A stretch of DNA of 64,000 nucleotides, from NCBI GenBank assembly GCA_015350385.1, contig WNKI01000002.1:8018404-8082403 (forward strand), written 5' to 3'. Shown one piece after another: positions 35,373 to 45,593 of the stretch. A program made the position numbers and the translations under genes. Numbering within the stretch: position 1 is the first letter of the stretch; every line of letters begins with the position of its first letter. Origin of the DNA: Aculops lycopersici (Eukaryota > Arthropoda > Arachnida > Trombidiformes > Eriophyidae). The notes under the pieces were generated by a model, which was not told the DNA's origin, searched no databases, and saw only the letters and a list, made by a program, of their open reading frames with translations.

Positions 35373-37928
35373 ATGAATTCAACTGAAGAAGTGAAACTTG
35401 AGCTTGGACAGCAGAATGCACAAGAGCAGTTGCTGCAAGGAGTGACAACGGCGACGAGTTCTGACTCCGATTGCCAACCATCGACTTCACGGTTGCAGCA
35501 GCAACAACCACCGTCGCCACCACAGCACCAGCATCAAGCCAGTGGAGATGAATCACAGCAAGCTATGGATGAAGTGAGGTCTAGTGCACCACCGAACCGG
35601 CTGCCGATAGCCGATCGCATGCCCGCTATCGATCATTGGACACTCAATCCAGATTATTTGCCACGAGCTTTCATTGATGAGAATGGAGAGAAACATGAGA
35701 AACAACCTCATATTATACCAAGAGAGCGAGGATCTATCACTGCATTAATTGACGATCTTATGAGTACACAGCCAATTGACAATATGCCAATAAGACCTCA
35801 ACAAACAACTAGGATCAGGCCGCTTAGAACATACACTGGAAGGTCTTCTATTCATCAACCCAACATACTACCTCAATATCGAAGAAGGACTCCAGCTCAA
35901 TCTCAACAATTTCATTCATCACAAATGTTGAGCCAAACACAACAAGTGCAGATTCAGCAACCACAACAAGATGCACTACAACAACCGTGCCGAATAAATC
36001 AAACACAGACTGCGCAACAAATTCAAGCGCGTCTTAGTGGATATCTTGGCTCGTCATACGATCTATACATTGCGGGAGATATTCGAGCTCAGATGTCCGA
36101 TCCTACTCGACAAGTTGGCTATGTTGCTGTCTGTAGGGGGCCGGCTCATGCGACACCTCGTCCAGTTTTACTGGTGAGGAGGCAGGTGCCCACAATCCTT
36201 CAATCAAGAGCTCCTCGTTCAATCTGCATCCAACATGAAATACATGAGCAGCAACAAGCACAGCAACTACAAAACGAGCAGCAATTACAAGGTATGATAG
36301 ATCAATCACAGCGGCCAGTCTTCTCGCACAGTCAGGCATGTCATCAACGAAATCAACTAGTGGAAACACCAATATCATCGCAACAATATCATTCGGCTGG
36401 TTATTTGGCCGACAACCAGCCAGTGCAACAAAAACAAGCCGAGATCTCTCAATTATCGAACCAAATGCCTCACTTAATAAACGCAATTCAACAGTCTTCA
36501 CCTATCACCCAGCCCACACCAATGGAAAGACACGAGGAGACTCTCAACTCAAGTCCAGCTTTTCAGCAAGAAGAACCTGTTATTGACCAACAAAATCCAC
36601 CTGTCATTGCTCAATATGCGCCAACTCCAGTTAACGCTATCGAGGTCGAGCAAGTTGTACCCTGTCCACCTAGTCCATCACCTCCGCCTGAGCCAGCGCC
36701 TTCTGAGCAACCTCGGCTTGTTATGCAACGGCGTGAAATTTTAAACAGACTAGAGCAGTGTATTAAGGGACGGCAAGCTCCTCATGAACAGCAACTACTA
36801 GAGACTAGTCACAGACAATCTTCTGAACAAGTTCCAGTGGATATATTTCGTACGCAAACTCAGCAATCAACTTCAAATCCATCCAAATCTTCAACGCCCC
36901 TGTCATCGGAGGTTGAGCAACCCGGCGTTCCCGAGGCTCCAATCCAAAATAACCCTGCAAATGAGGTGATAACCAATGACCCAAAAGCGACCATGGCAGA
37001 GTCTTCTGAGGAGATGGAAAAGCAAAGAGAATCTATTGCTGTATCTCAACCGAGCTACGAGAAACGGTCTGGAGTCAGCCAAAGGATGGATCTAAGTGAT
37101 CGAGAAACAATTCAAAATCGTCAAGAGTCCTCTATAGAGCTACAGCCTAGCACCAGTAGTTCAGCAGGAGCGGCTACCCTTGCTGACAAAGTATCTACCT
37201 CGCAAACAAGGAGAAAATTTAAGAAAAGTTTGTTCCAGAAGGATAAAAAGAAAAATATGCATCATAAAAGAATCAAGACACGGAATAAAACACCGCCTCC
37301 GCCCTCACCTGTGATTGATGCCACAATGGAAACGATTGCACAAGAAAAGGGCAAGAAAGAGCCCCTCTCAGAGGCTGTGATAAAAGCTAACACTACTGAT
37401 TTGGGTTTGCCCATCGACATAGCGACAAATTTCAGCTCTTGGTTCTATGGAGATTACAAGAAGCCCAGAGAAACGGGCGAATCACAAAGAATGATTGAGG
37501 ATTACCTGAGCAGAATCACTAATCACGAGTGTGATCCAGATTGTCGATTCATTTTTCTAACAGAAAACTTGGAATCTTTCCAGCCAAGAGAGAAGAAGGA
37601 AGAGGATATGAAGCCTGTTCGCCTTATTAAGTATAACTCAATAGATGTTAAGGTAACGACTCCACCTAAAAAAACTACTCGCACAACACGAGGGTGCCCA
37701 GATAAGTTCAAGCAAAGAGCCGAGCCAAAGAAAACGCTCACCTTGATGGTTAAAACAGTTCGACAACTCGTTGATAGGAGACCAATGATACGTAGAAAGT
37801 TGCGTAACGCCAAACTTGCTCAAGAGCGAGCTGATCGAGGTGAAATGGTTACATCGAATCGATTGATCGACCCCGAAGAAGAATGTGATACAAACGACGA
37901 GGAAGATGAGGCTGTCGATCCCGAATAA
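35373..37928 (+). CDS. Gln-rich protein of unknown function
   Basis: 851 residues, single exon, first ATG of the frame. I do not recognise a family. Residues about 1-80 and 170-430 are very Gln-rich and disordered. Residues about 80-125 hold a more ordered block (DHWTLNPDYLPRAFIDENG, then ITALIDDLMS). A basic stretch lies near 610-640 (KKSLFQKDKKKNMHHKR). The C-terminal 170 residues look folded: a WFYGDYKKP block, HECDPDCRFIFL, then a Lys/Arg-rich segment and a strongly acidic end (EEECDTNDEEDEAVDPE). Composition suggests a nuclear or chromatin protein; that is inference. It shares a divergent promoter region with the SIM protein gene and converges on Vps33A. AATAAA overlaps its stop codon. 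Confidence 0.75.
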   Translation: MNSTEEVKLELGQQNAQEQLLQGVTTATSSDSDCQPSTSRLQQQQPPSPPQHQHQASGDESQQAMDEVRSSAPPNRLPIADRMPAIDHWTLNPDYLPRAFIDENGEKHEKQPHIIPRERGSITALIDDLMSTQPIDNMPIRPQQTTRIRPLRTYTGRSSIHQPNILPQYRRRTPAQSQQFHSSQMLSQTQQVQIQQPQQDALQQPCRINQTQTAQQIQARLSGYLGSSYDLYIAGDIRAQMSDPTRQVGYVAVCRGPAHATPRPVLLVRRQVPTILQSRAPRSICIQHEIHEQQQAQQLQNEQQLQGMIDQSQRPVFSHSQACHQRNQLVETPISSQQYHSAGYLADNQPVQQKQAEISQLSNQMPHLINAIQQSSPITQPTPMERHEETLNSSPAFQQEEPVIDQQNPPVIAQYAPTPVNAIEVEQVVPCPPSPSPPPEPAPSEQPRLVMQRREILNRLEQCIKGRQAPHEQQLLETSHRQSSEQVPVDIFRTQTQQSTSNPSKSSTPLSSEVEQPGVPEAPIQNNPANEVITNDPKATMAESSEEMEKQRESIAVSQPSYEKRSGVSQRMDLSDRETIQNRQESSIELQPSTSSSAGAATLADKVSTSQTRRKFKKSLFQKDKKKNMHHKRIKTRNKTPPPPSPVIDATMETIAQEKGKKEPLSEAVIKANTTDLGLPIDIATNFSSWFYGDYKKPRETGESQRMIEDYLSRITNHECDPDCRFIFLTENLESFQPREKKEEDMKPVRLIKYNSIDVKVTTPPKKTTRTTRGCPDKFKQRAEPKKTLTLMVKTVRQLVDRRPMIRRKLRNAKLAQERADRGEMVTSNRLIDPEEECDTNDEEDEAVDPE

Positions 37929-38038
37929 AGTCGACAAACGCGAGCTAGATCCACAGGTAATCTGCTGTGGATATCGTGTAAAACAGTTTAAGCTTTAAAT
38001 TAGTTGAGTTGTAACAGGATTGGAGTTTTAATTTTAAT

Positions 38039-40153
38039 TTAATTTGTCTTCAAAGGATCATTGTCATAGGGCCACAGTGACTTGAGCAGGGTTCGGCCAT
38101 TGATGATTTTGGTGGTTCCTATGAGAAACTCGTAGCTGTTGTCCTCCTGTTGCGTTAAGAATCTTAGAGCGGAAATTTCGGCAAAGGTGCATCCACCAAT
38201 GAAAAAGACCAGGACTATTTTAGTCTCTTCGCCTGACGAGGATTGACTTGAGGTTGCTGAATTGCGTCTAACTCGTTGATGGCCCATTAAACTACCAGCT
38301 GCGGCGGAAGCACCTGCAGCCGAGGATAACAATAGTGAGGCGGCAGCCACCGCGCTACTGGCAAGACCATTGCTAGTGACACCAATGCCACTGCCGCCAA
38401 CACTCTCACTTAGACTGCCGCCAGACACCAGATCAGCGGTGTTAGTTTGTGTGGATCCTAATAACACCTGTTGAGCTTGTAATTGTTGCTGTTGTTGCTG
38501 CTGCAGTTGACCTGAGTTGTGATGAGTTACAGTTGGTTCAGGTAGAAGTTTTAAGTTGTCGCTCTGTGATCGCCATTGAGGGCCGGAAGTGAATTGGGCC
38601 AGTATCTTGGCAACCGCAACTGATAGGGGGGTATAGCCACCATAAACATAAGACGGGTGGTTGGGATTGCACTCATCGACATCGTCGTTGATTAAATTAA
38701 ACTTGTTTTTCAATTGACTAAACGATCCAAGGTCATAGTAGCGTTCGCGACTCAATAGGAGATTGGCTCTCTCTAATAACAATAAGAAGGCCAAATATTG
38801 CGGCCCATAGTTTTGAAATATTTCAGTCTTGTAAAAGTCGCTTATCTTTTGCTTGAGTCCGTTGTTGACCATCGATTGCAAACATATTAATCGCATCACA
38901 TGCAAGGGGTGCTCTTGTCTTAGCAACTTCATCTCAATATCCGGTATAATTCTATTCAGCCTATCCTCTTGCAACAGTTCATGCTCTATTCTTAAACCTA
39001 TAATAAACTCGGCTCTAAGAGTTTGCTCATTGACCAACTCAGCGATAGTTACGTGATTCAACTGGGACTTTTTTGCCAACTTTAAATGGTTTAATCGCTT
39101 GACTATCTTACCCATCTCGTGTATCGTCTTTCCCTCACTATTGCACTCATCATATTCAGCTTGCAAATTCTTTGCTGATTGTTTCAAGGCGTCGGCTATG
39201 GAGTTTATATGACAATCTCTTAATCTTGAGAATAGTTCCTCAGAAGATTTAAGCTCGAATCTCTTTGTATCCCTAACCTTTTTCTCCGCTTCTTTGCGCT
39301 CTTGATCTTTGTTTTGTTGCTCGTCGTTCTGATTGAATTTCTCCGCTTGCAAGGTTATTGTGCCATGATTTATACCAAAAACTTCATCCAATAAACCCTC
39401 ATAGGTGAGTTGAGTTAAAAATGGGGTTATGAGATCGATTCGGCGATCAATCAGAACCAATTGATGGATTTGAGGCGATGATGACTGACTAGATCGTGCT
39501 GTAAGTTTTCTCCTTTTTAAAAGTAAATCACAGACCAATTTGGCTCCCTTACCTTGACCAGAAATCTTTGGTATTTGTCCGTAGATGGACTGCAACTTAT
39601 CTAGACCCTCGGCAATCTGATGTATGATTGAGTGGTCATCGTAAAGGTGTAAGTCGCGAAATGCGAATTCGTTTTCCATGGACAAAATATCCGTATCCAT
39701 GACAAACAATTCGATAGGCAACTCTTCGATGGAGTTCAATTTACTTATTTCCACCTTGTTCTGCTCCAATATAGCCTCTATACTTGCGCATCTCTGAGGT
39801 ATCATCACAAGACTTGTCTTCTCGAGGGTGATTCTATCCGCTCCTTGTAAGATTTCGGCAACCTTGCGGGCGGTGTGCAAATCTTTGCGCAAAAAGAATA
39901 GAGTGTAATCGGTTCTAGCCAAAAAGGCGGCCTTAATATCACTTAGTCTGAACAATCGAGTGGCTTCATGCTGCTTCAATAGGTTGGCATTGGCCACGAA
40001 CTCGAATGGTCCGATAAGTCGATCATCAAAAACAATAGTTTTGGTTCCCTCAAATTTGTCCAATAACTTGAGCAATCGCTTCTGACCTTCCAGCTTAATA
40101 TTGGTCAGATCGACACTTGGATTTGAGGTTGTCCTACAGTTTATAGGATTCAT
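38039..40153 (-). CDS. Vps33A: Vps33A, SM-family subunit of HOPS/CORVET
   Basis: 704 residues, single exon, ATG at 40153. Sec1/Munc18-family protein of the class C Vps core, which clasps SNAREs during endosome-lysosome tethering and fusion. Recognised by the order of conserved blocks: KTIVFDDRLIGPFEF near 38, DLLSMENEFAF-like ILSMENEFAFRDL near 155, LVLIDRRIDLITPFLTQLTYEGLLDE near 230-255, MRLICLQSMVNNGLKQK, DDVDECNPNHPSYVYGGYTPLSV near 490-510, and the C-terminal VFFIGGCTFAEISALRFL near 648-666. Animal Vps33A is usually about 600 residues; the excess is a low-complexity insert at about 541-643 (poly-Gln, then Ser/Ala/Gly) between the last two blocks. Vps33A rather than Vps33B is preferred from these blocks. 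Head-to-head with MTHFS (244 bp between starts). Confidence 0.93.
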   Translation of the reverse strand: MNPINCRTTSNPSVDLTNIKLEGQKRLLKLLDKFEGTKTIVFDDRLIGPFEFVANANLLKQHEATRLFRLSDIKAAFLARTDYTLFFLRKDLHTARKVAEILQGADRITLEKTSLVMIPQRCASIEAILEQNKVEISKLNSIEELPIELFVMDTDILSMENEFAFRDLHLYDDHSIIHQIAEGLDKLQSIYGQIPKISGQGKGAKLVCDLLLKRRKLTARSSQSSSPQIHQLVLIDRRIDLITPFLTQLTYEGLLDEVFGINHGTITLQAEKFNQNDEQQNKDQERKEAEKKVRDTKRFELKSSEELFSRLRDCHINSIADALKQSAKNLQAEYDECNSEGKTIHEMGKIVKRLNHLKLAKKSQLNHVTIAELVNEQTLRAEFIIGLRIEHELLQEDRLNRIIPDIEMKLLRQEHPLHVMRLICLQSMVNNGLKQKISDFYKTEIFQNYGPQYLAFLLLLERANLLLSRERYYDLGSFSQLKNKFNLINDDVDECNPNHPSYVYGGYTPLSVAVAKILAQFTSGPQWRSQSDNLKLLPEPTVTHHNSGQLQQQQQQQLQAQQVLLGSTQTNTADLVSGGSLSESVGGSGIGVTSNGLASSAVAAASLLLSSAAGASAAAGSLMGHQRVRRNSATSSQSSSGEETKIVLVFFIGGCTFAEISALRFLTQQEDNSYEFLIGTTKIINGRTLLKSLWPYDNDPLKTN

Positions 40154-40397
40154 GATGAATGATGTAAAAATTACTAGGTCATGAGCCCTTTAAATCTAAT
40201 AAAATAGTTGATATGACATGTTGCAAATTGCAAGTTTCAACTGGTGTTTGCGAGAATCAGCTGTTTATTTCACCGAAACGTACATTGGACAACAACAGCT
40301 CGCGGGCGGATTTTGAAGTTTGAGTGGCGCGTGTGGTGACGCGCGTGGCCATAAATTAGCAAGACATGTTTTAATCGATTCAACTGAGACCTCAAGA
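40154..40397. promoter_or_regulatory. Bidirectional promoter region of Vps33A and MTHFS
   Basis: 244 bp lie between the two divergent ATGs, so both housekeeping promoters must be here or within the 5' UTRs. No TATA box is evident in a useful position. Confidence 0.55.
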
Positions 40398-41090
40398 ATG
40401 TACCAAGAAGGAACAGAGAAGATGGACAAATCGAAGTTGAGAAAGATCATGGCCACTTTGTTGAAGGAGGTGAGCGAGGGTGACCGCCAGTTGCAATCAC
40501 AATCGATTCTGAAGCAACTAATCCAGCATCCCAAGTATCGGGAAGCTGAGCGAGTATCTCTGTATTTGAGCACTCAAAATGAGATTGACACAATTCCGAT
40601 TTTGAAACACTCGCTCGAGGTAGAGAAAAAGCGATGTTTTATTCCTGTGATCAAACCATCACCCTCTAAACAGAATCCAGAGACCAGTATGAGTAATCTA
40701 CCTCGAATGTCGATGGTGGAGTTGAAGTCCATGAGTGAATATGAGCAACTACCTGTTAATAAATATGGTATCAAGGAGCCTGACCGCAAAGACTTGTCCA
40801 AGTGGCTTTCAGCCGAACCAAACAGTGAGACTGATACTTTAGACTTGATGCTAGTGCCCGGAGTCGCCTTTTCCGCCTTTGGTCATCGACTTGGCCACGG
40901 AATGGGCTACTATGACGAGTACCTAGACCACTGGAATCGACAGGTTGCCGCAGCCGCAAATGGTGACAAGTCGCCATTGTATACCATTGGTTTAGCATTG
41001 CGACAACAGCTAATACAAAATACAATGGCAGTAGAGGGACATGATTACAAACTCGACGAGGTCCTTTTCGATGGTTCAATTCAATTATAA
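40398..41090 (+). CDS. MTHFS: 5-formyltetrahydrofolate cyclo-ligase (MTHFS)
   Basis: Cytosolic enzyme that converts 5-formyltetrahydrofolate to 5,10-methenyltetrahydrofolate using ATP. 230 residues from ATG 40398; a second ATG at 40422 (AAGATGG context) gives 222 residues and is equally possible, while upstream in-frame codons lack an ATG. Family features: basic N-terminal helix KSKLRKIMATLLKEV, VSLYLSTQNEIDT, KKRCFIPVI, LDLMLVPGVAFSAFGHRLGHGMGYYDEYL containing the nucleotide-binding GxRLGxGxGYYD motif, the TIGLALRQQ strand, and the C-terminal HDYKLDEVLF. Many eukaryotic members have RGKGYYD where this has HGMGYYD. Its end overlaps by about 10 bp the predicted last exon of the convergent 7TM gene. 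Confidence 0.93.
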   Translation: MYQEGTEKMDKSKLRKIMATLLKEVSEGDRQLQSQSILKQLIQHPKYREAERVSLYLSTQNEIDTIPILKHSLEVEKKRCFIPVIKPSPSKQNPETSMSNLPRMSMVELKSMSEYEQLPVNKYGIKEPDRKDLSKWLSAEPNSETDTLDLMLVPGVAFSAFGHRLGHGMGYYDEYLDHWNRQVAAAANGDKSPLYTIGLALRQQLIQNTMAVEGHDYKLDEVLFDGSIQL

Positions 41091-43566
41091 ATGGTGAACA
41101 GATAGGCCGATGTGACAGCGCCGTCAAACTAGATGATTGGTGTGGTTTTGAAAGCCGATTATTTCAACTAGAAGTTAGTTTTTGTTACATGAATCCCATT
41201 ATGATATAAAGGTGATACTTACATTTAGAATACTGCGCCAGGTTACCTTGTAGCCTAGAATCCTGTAGCTCATTGCGTCATTGTCCACTCCGTAGGCTTG
41301 AATGTGACGCAACCAAAACTCCAATAAATCATGGTCGGTTTCGGCCAAAGTGGAGGCGCAAATAAGCGAGTGGATTTTGGGCAGCAACTTGTTGATGTTA
41401 TTGTTGATGCAGGCGGCACAAACGAGGTAGAGATTCAATATAAACAAACAAACCCCCATCACAAAGTGGATATCCTTGGTGTCCGACTCGAATTGCGACC
41501 TAGTGATAGCAACCACCAGCGCAAAACCGAATGAAATTTGAGTTGTTCGACTCAAGATTGTTTGAGTCATAAATCTTGTGTCGTTGAGTTCATCGAAGAA
41601 CAAGTTCATATTAATATAAGTGGCTCTAAGTAGAGTTTGTTTCTTTGTAATCAATTGCAAGGCCATCAATTCCTGGCAACGAAACCTTTCAGATTGCCTC
41701 TTGAAAAAGTTAAACTTTAAATGAAACCAGAGATTTTCAATTCCGCCAAACTGATCAAAACTCTCAATTGAAATGCGCGTTTCCTTTCCCCTTCCATCGC
41801 GTCCATTTACAGGTAAATTCTTGGCTATAACCAGTGCGCTCACGATGCTCGACTGCCGATGACCAAAGAAACGGGTAATGGTATCGTCGCGTGTTAAATC
41901 CAGTACTGTGCGACTCAAGGTTAATTGTTGAGAGATTTCCTGGATCCAGCCGTACAATTCAATGATGGTGCCGAAATAATAGGAACAATAGAAGGACGAG
42001 GCGCAACTGATGGTGAATACACAGTAATGGGTTTCGTAGTAGGTTAAGGTGTCAAAGAGCGACAGGTCGTCGCAGAGGTTGAAGGTGGGATCACCTCTTT
42101 GGCGAGCACAATGATTGCTCACTTCGTGTAATGTTTTGGAGAAAAGTATTGAATTGATACAGAAGACTGTGGACACGGAGAGAAAGTAAAAGAAAACAAA
42201 AATTGGATACACGACCATCGACGACTTGAACCAAGTTTCACTCCTAACATGAGGCTTGAATTTCTTCAAATTTCTATTGGCCACAGCCACCGAATAGGAC
42301 AGATCATCGGTGTGTCTAATATTCCACGAGTGTCTCAGTGGCCTAAGGGGTCGCGAGGATCCTTTTGGTTGGTAAGATTCTGTGTGGTGGGGGGGGGGGG
42401 GTGTTAATGGTGTTTTCATTATTGATAGTGTCATCTAACAACGCATATTTACCCGATAGATTATACTGATGCTTCGAGGGTGTCAACGTTTTGTCGATCG
42501 CATCCTGCAACTGGATTGTATTAGTTGGATCGAGGGGTGGAAATAACGAATGATTTGATATCATTCCAGTGCCAACAACAACTGGCGACAACAAAGGCGA
42601 ACCTGGAGCCGACGCGGTAAGGGCGAAACTGGTGGAACTGTCGTCGCTTCCGGTTCCATTTGCTCCATCGAAGGAGAGATCCATGAGACTAAATTGACCA
42701 TCGGTCAAGGGATTGTAGGACAAACCACCTGTAGAGGTATCATTGTGCTTGGTGGCTCCAATTTGTCTCCGTCTCAATAAATCCTTTTTGTTGTCGGTTG
42801 TTGGTGCCACAGACGTTAGCTCGCGACACCGCGATTTCCGGTAGTTGGTGGTCTTCTTCATGCTCAGCGTCAACATTGAAGTGTTCTTTGTTCTCGACCA
42901 TGAATTCAATCGATCCAAATGCCTCTGCTTGTTGGCGTACAATTCCTTCAAACAGCTAACATCGTTCAAAACAAACCGGATATAGTTGAAGCCAATGTCC
43001 AGGTAGATGAGTTCAATGGGAAAGATGGCCAACATGAGGAGGGTTGAAATGGCAAGGAACCCGTAGGTTAGAGTGGCCCTATTGCCTAGTAGTTTGTAGG
43101 GACCGCCAACATTATCAAGCGCTTCAATTAGATACAATTTGAATGGCAAATAAGCGTCCGTTTCGTCAAAGTATTCAACTGTAACCTTCTTGTTATTGAT
43201 CAAGCCCTCAAGCTGCCTTATTGGCTTGTGAATCTGGAATAATTGGTTTGCATTTGAAAGCGAGCAATTGAGTTGGCTGATTGGAATGTGACGCACCTCT
43301 AGCTCAGAGTAGAACAGATAAAAGAGCAATGTCATTAGTATAAACTTGATTGTCATATACCAACTGTGCACAATATTTAGTGCACTGATAAACTTGACCA
43401 GCTTAACCGTATGTATGAACTTGACCTTGAAGCGAATCATGCCAAAAAGAGCAAACACAAAGACGATTGTATGGAGCATTTTGTTCAACAACAACCACAC
43501 GAGTCCATGCTCACTGGCATCGTGAAAATGCTCGTCTCTCAGATCCTCGCTTAACAAGGTTTCCAT
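41081..43566 (-). CDS. Gustatory-receptor-like multipass membrane protein
   Basis: Three exons proposed: 43566-42453, 42379-41223 and 41128-41081; total 2319 nt, 772 residues, in frame. Hydrophobic segments in exon 1 lie at about 23-45, 58-86 and 165-189, followed by a long Ser/Thr-rich loop. Exon 2 adds segments around SSMVVYPIFVFFYFLSVSTVF, HYCVFTISCASSFYCSYYFG, SFGFALVVAI and FVMGVCLFILNLYLVCAACI. It then has YRILGYKVTWRSILN before donor GTAAGT, and exon 3 would add a hydrophobic tail (GAVTSAYLFTIYN). Large loop 2, closely spaced last helices and the late intron before the final helix are reminiscent of arthropod gustatory receptors; identity is not certain. Exon 3 is the weakest part; an alternative acceptor (CTTCTAG) would end the protein after Leu-Lys. 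Tail-to-tail with MTHFS. Confidence 0.55.
42380..42452 (-). other. 73-nt intron with poly-C tract
   Basis: Donor G|GTAAATATG at 42452 and acceptor CACCACACAG|AATC at 42380. Thirteen C (minus strand) just before the acceptor form a pyrimidine tract. Removing it joins the two overlapping frames exactly (codon GAA across the junction), without assuming an indel in the homopolymer. Confidence 0.65.
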
Positions 43567-43767
43567 CTTTGATTTGCTATTTCTTTACGCTTTCTCTCTA
43601 TCAATAAGTAATCATTAATACTGCTGCTAGTGCAGCATCTATACTAGCTGATAAGATTTCGTTATCTTGCTCTTGCAACCACGACGACGACGACGACAAC
43701 GACGACGATGATGAGTTTCCGGATACGATATCAACGGATGGCCTATCGGTCTCCAGTTGCAGTTTGA

Positions 43768-43797
43768 CTTTCACTTGTAAAAAGCGGCAAGTGAAAG
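43768..43797. repeat. Perfect 10-bp hairpin
   Basis: CTTTCACTTG (43768-43777), a 10-nt loop, then CAAGTGAAAG (43788-43797). It lies about 200 bp upstream of the gustatory-receptor-like start codon. Confidence 0.75.
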
Positions 43798-44185
43798 CTG
43801 AAGGGTCCTGGCGAGCTTCGCGCTGTAGCAACCGATTGGCAAAGAAACTCGATCAGCCTAGTGGTTTGCCAGGAGCCGGTAGCCAGTGGAGAATGGTAAG
43901 TGGCTAATACGATGGAGACGATAACCATTGCCCGCGGCGACACAATCCATTTGCCGTCATCAGTTTCGAAACTACAAACAACGATTGTGTATCGGCAAAC
44001 TTGGATATCGAGGAAACTCGATATTAGAAATCTCATTTGCTACTTGCCCGATCATGTTCTTGCACCCTCAGCACATCCAATTGGAGTTTGTGGTTGCTAG
44101 CCAGCAAATTGCAGCGCGCAACCACCGACTAGGAATCCGTTGCCAGCGCAATTGAGTTTTAGTTCTAGCTAGCTGCAACTCAGAA

Positions 44186-44321
44186 ATGGATTCTACCTCT
44201 CAACTGGTGGATTCAATGTCAACTGATCCACCAACTGAAATACCTCCAATTCCTTGGAAGAGGAAACAAAATACACTCATGTACAGAGTAACAAGACCAA
44301 CAAGACTTGGCCAGTGCAAAT
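44186..44321 (+). CDS. Possible first coding exon of an unknown gene
   Basis: From ATG 44186 (context CAGAAATGG) the frame reads 45 codons with coding-like composition, including STDPPTEIPPIPWKRKQN and VTRPTRLGQCK, and then meets a good donor, T|GTATGT, at 44322; the frame closes at 44362 if unspliced. I do not recognise the product and found no convincing second exon downstream. Treat as a candidate only. Confidence 0.25.
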
Positions 44322-45504
44322 GTATGTTTGTCGTCGAGAGGCAACTTGTGGTTGTGGGGTAGCCATCTAGGTGGCAGCAGTGGAATTGTAATTGTGTGTA
44401 ATATCTAAAACTCAACGAAATGGAGGATGACATTGGAGTTGAGTTTTGTGTGGTTTCATGATCGAGTGTGGTGTTGAAAATGAGCCGACTATTAGCGAGG
44501 ATTCTAGAAAAAGAGCAGCTGATGAGTTCTATTTTTTCCAAACTTGTTGGCCAGCATCCATCTGCGGTATTTAGTGTGAGAAATTTCCTCCAAACGCCGG
44601 GCTACCCATCATCGCAGGTTGGCGGCAATCCACCGCTGCGCCACCAACAATCGATGCCAAGTCACTCGCGGAAGTTGATCTCGCGGCTCAATTGTTCCTG
44701 ATGTCCCCAGGGAGTTGATGAACTTTTGCCTGGACAGGTAGTCGCTCGGCTGGTGGTTGGAATTGATCTACCTGGCGAGAAACTAGCGAGCGCTGAACTC
44801 GCGCGCTCACATGGATCCACAGAAAACTCGCGACTCGGATTGGTCGTCGTCGTCCTCGTCGTCCATGCGTCTATTTGTCTACAGTCGCAAACAGACGCCA
44901 ACTAGACACACAAACGAGGCCGCCGATCGCTCTTTCTCTTTCTGGCCAGAGAAGCTTGAGGAGCTGCAAGGCTAGAGATCTCTTTGCGATTTGCGATTAC
45001 CGAATCGCGATCCATGACGACCATGGAATCGTTTTAAGTCGTGAGCGTCGCGGCAAGGCAATATGTGCCTCTTTGCTTCGGTGATTAGCACAGGAAGTCC
45101 AACAGCACCAAATTGAGACCAAATAAAAATCTCAGAGCCTTGCAATCAAATTGAGCTAAAAACTAGAAGAGATCGCAAGCAACTTTGTTATTTCCCTGCT
45201 GGCAGGTCGGCAAATTAGTGGTCATCGCACCTTCCCTCTCATAGGCCGGCAACTGGTGGTCACTCGTTGCGTTTGCTCGACATGCGTGCCGGTTTCACAC
45301 ATTCACCAAACTCACACCTCGAATTTTGTGTGAGCTCGCGGTGCTTACCTGCAACTTACCTGCCCGAGGTCATTATCATCTCTTCCGTTTTACTAGTCCA
45401 CTTTGCACACCACTTGGCCGGCTGCCCCGCTGACCATTTTGTTCAGACCAAAGCACGGTTTAGTTGAACTCAGCAAACACTTGGGTAATTGGAAGCAAGA
45501 CTGG

Positions 45505-45506
<2 letters not shown>

Positions 45507-45553
<47 letters not shown>

Positions 45554-45593
45554 NNNNNNNNNNNNNNNNNNNNAGAGAGAGAGAGAGAGAGAG
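45507..45593. repeat. (GA)n microsatellite with a 20-nt gap
   Basis: GA repeat at 45507-45553, N at 45554-45573, GA repeat at 45574-45593. Confidence 0.9.

Noticed and set aside
41199..42434. A separate gene for the second frame of the 7TM locus
   Set aside because: It starts within the poly-C intron, lacks the first helices, and joins the upstream frame exactly by splicing.
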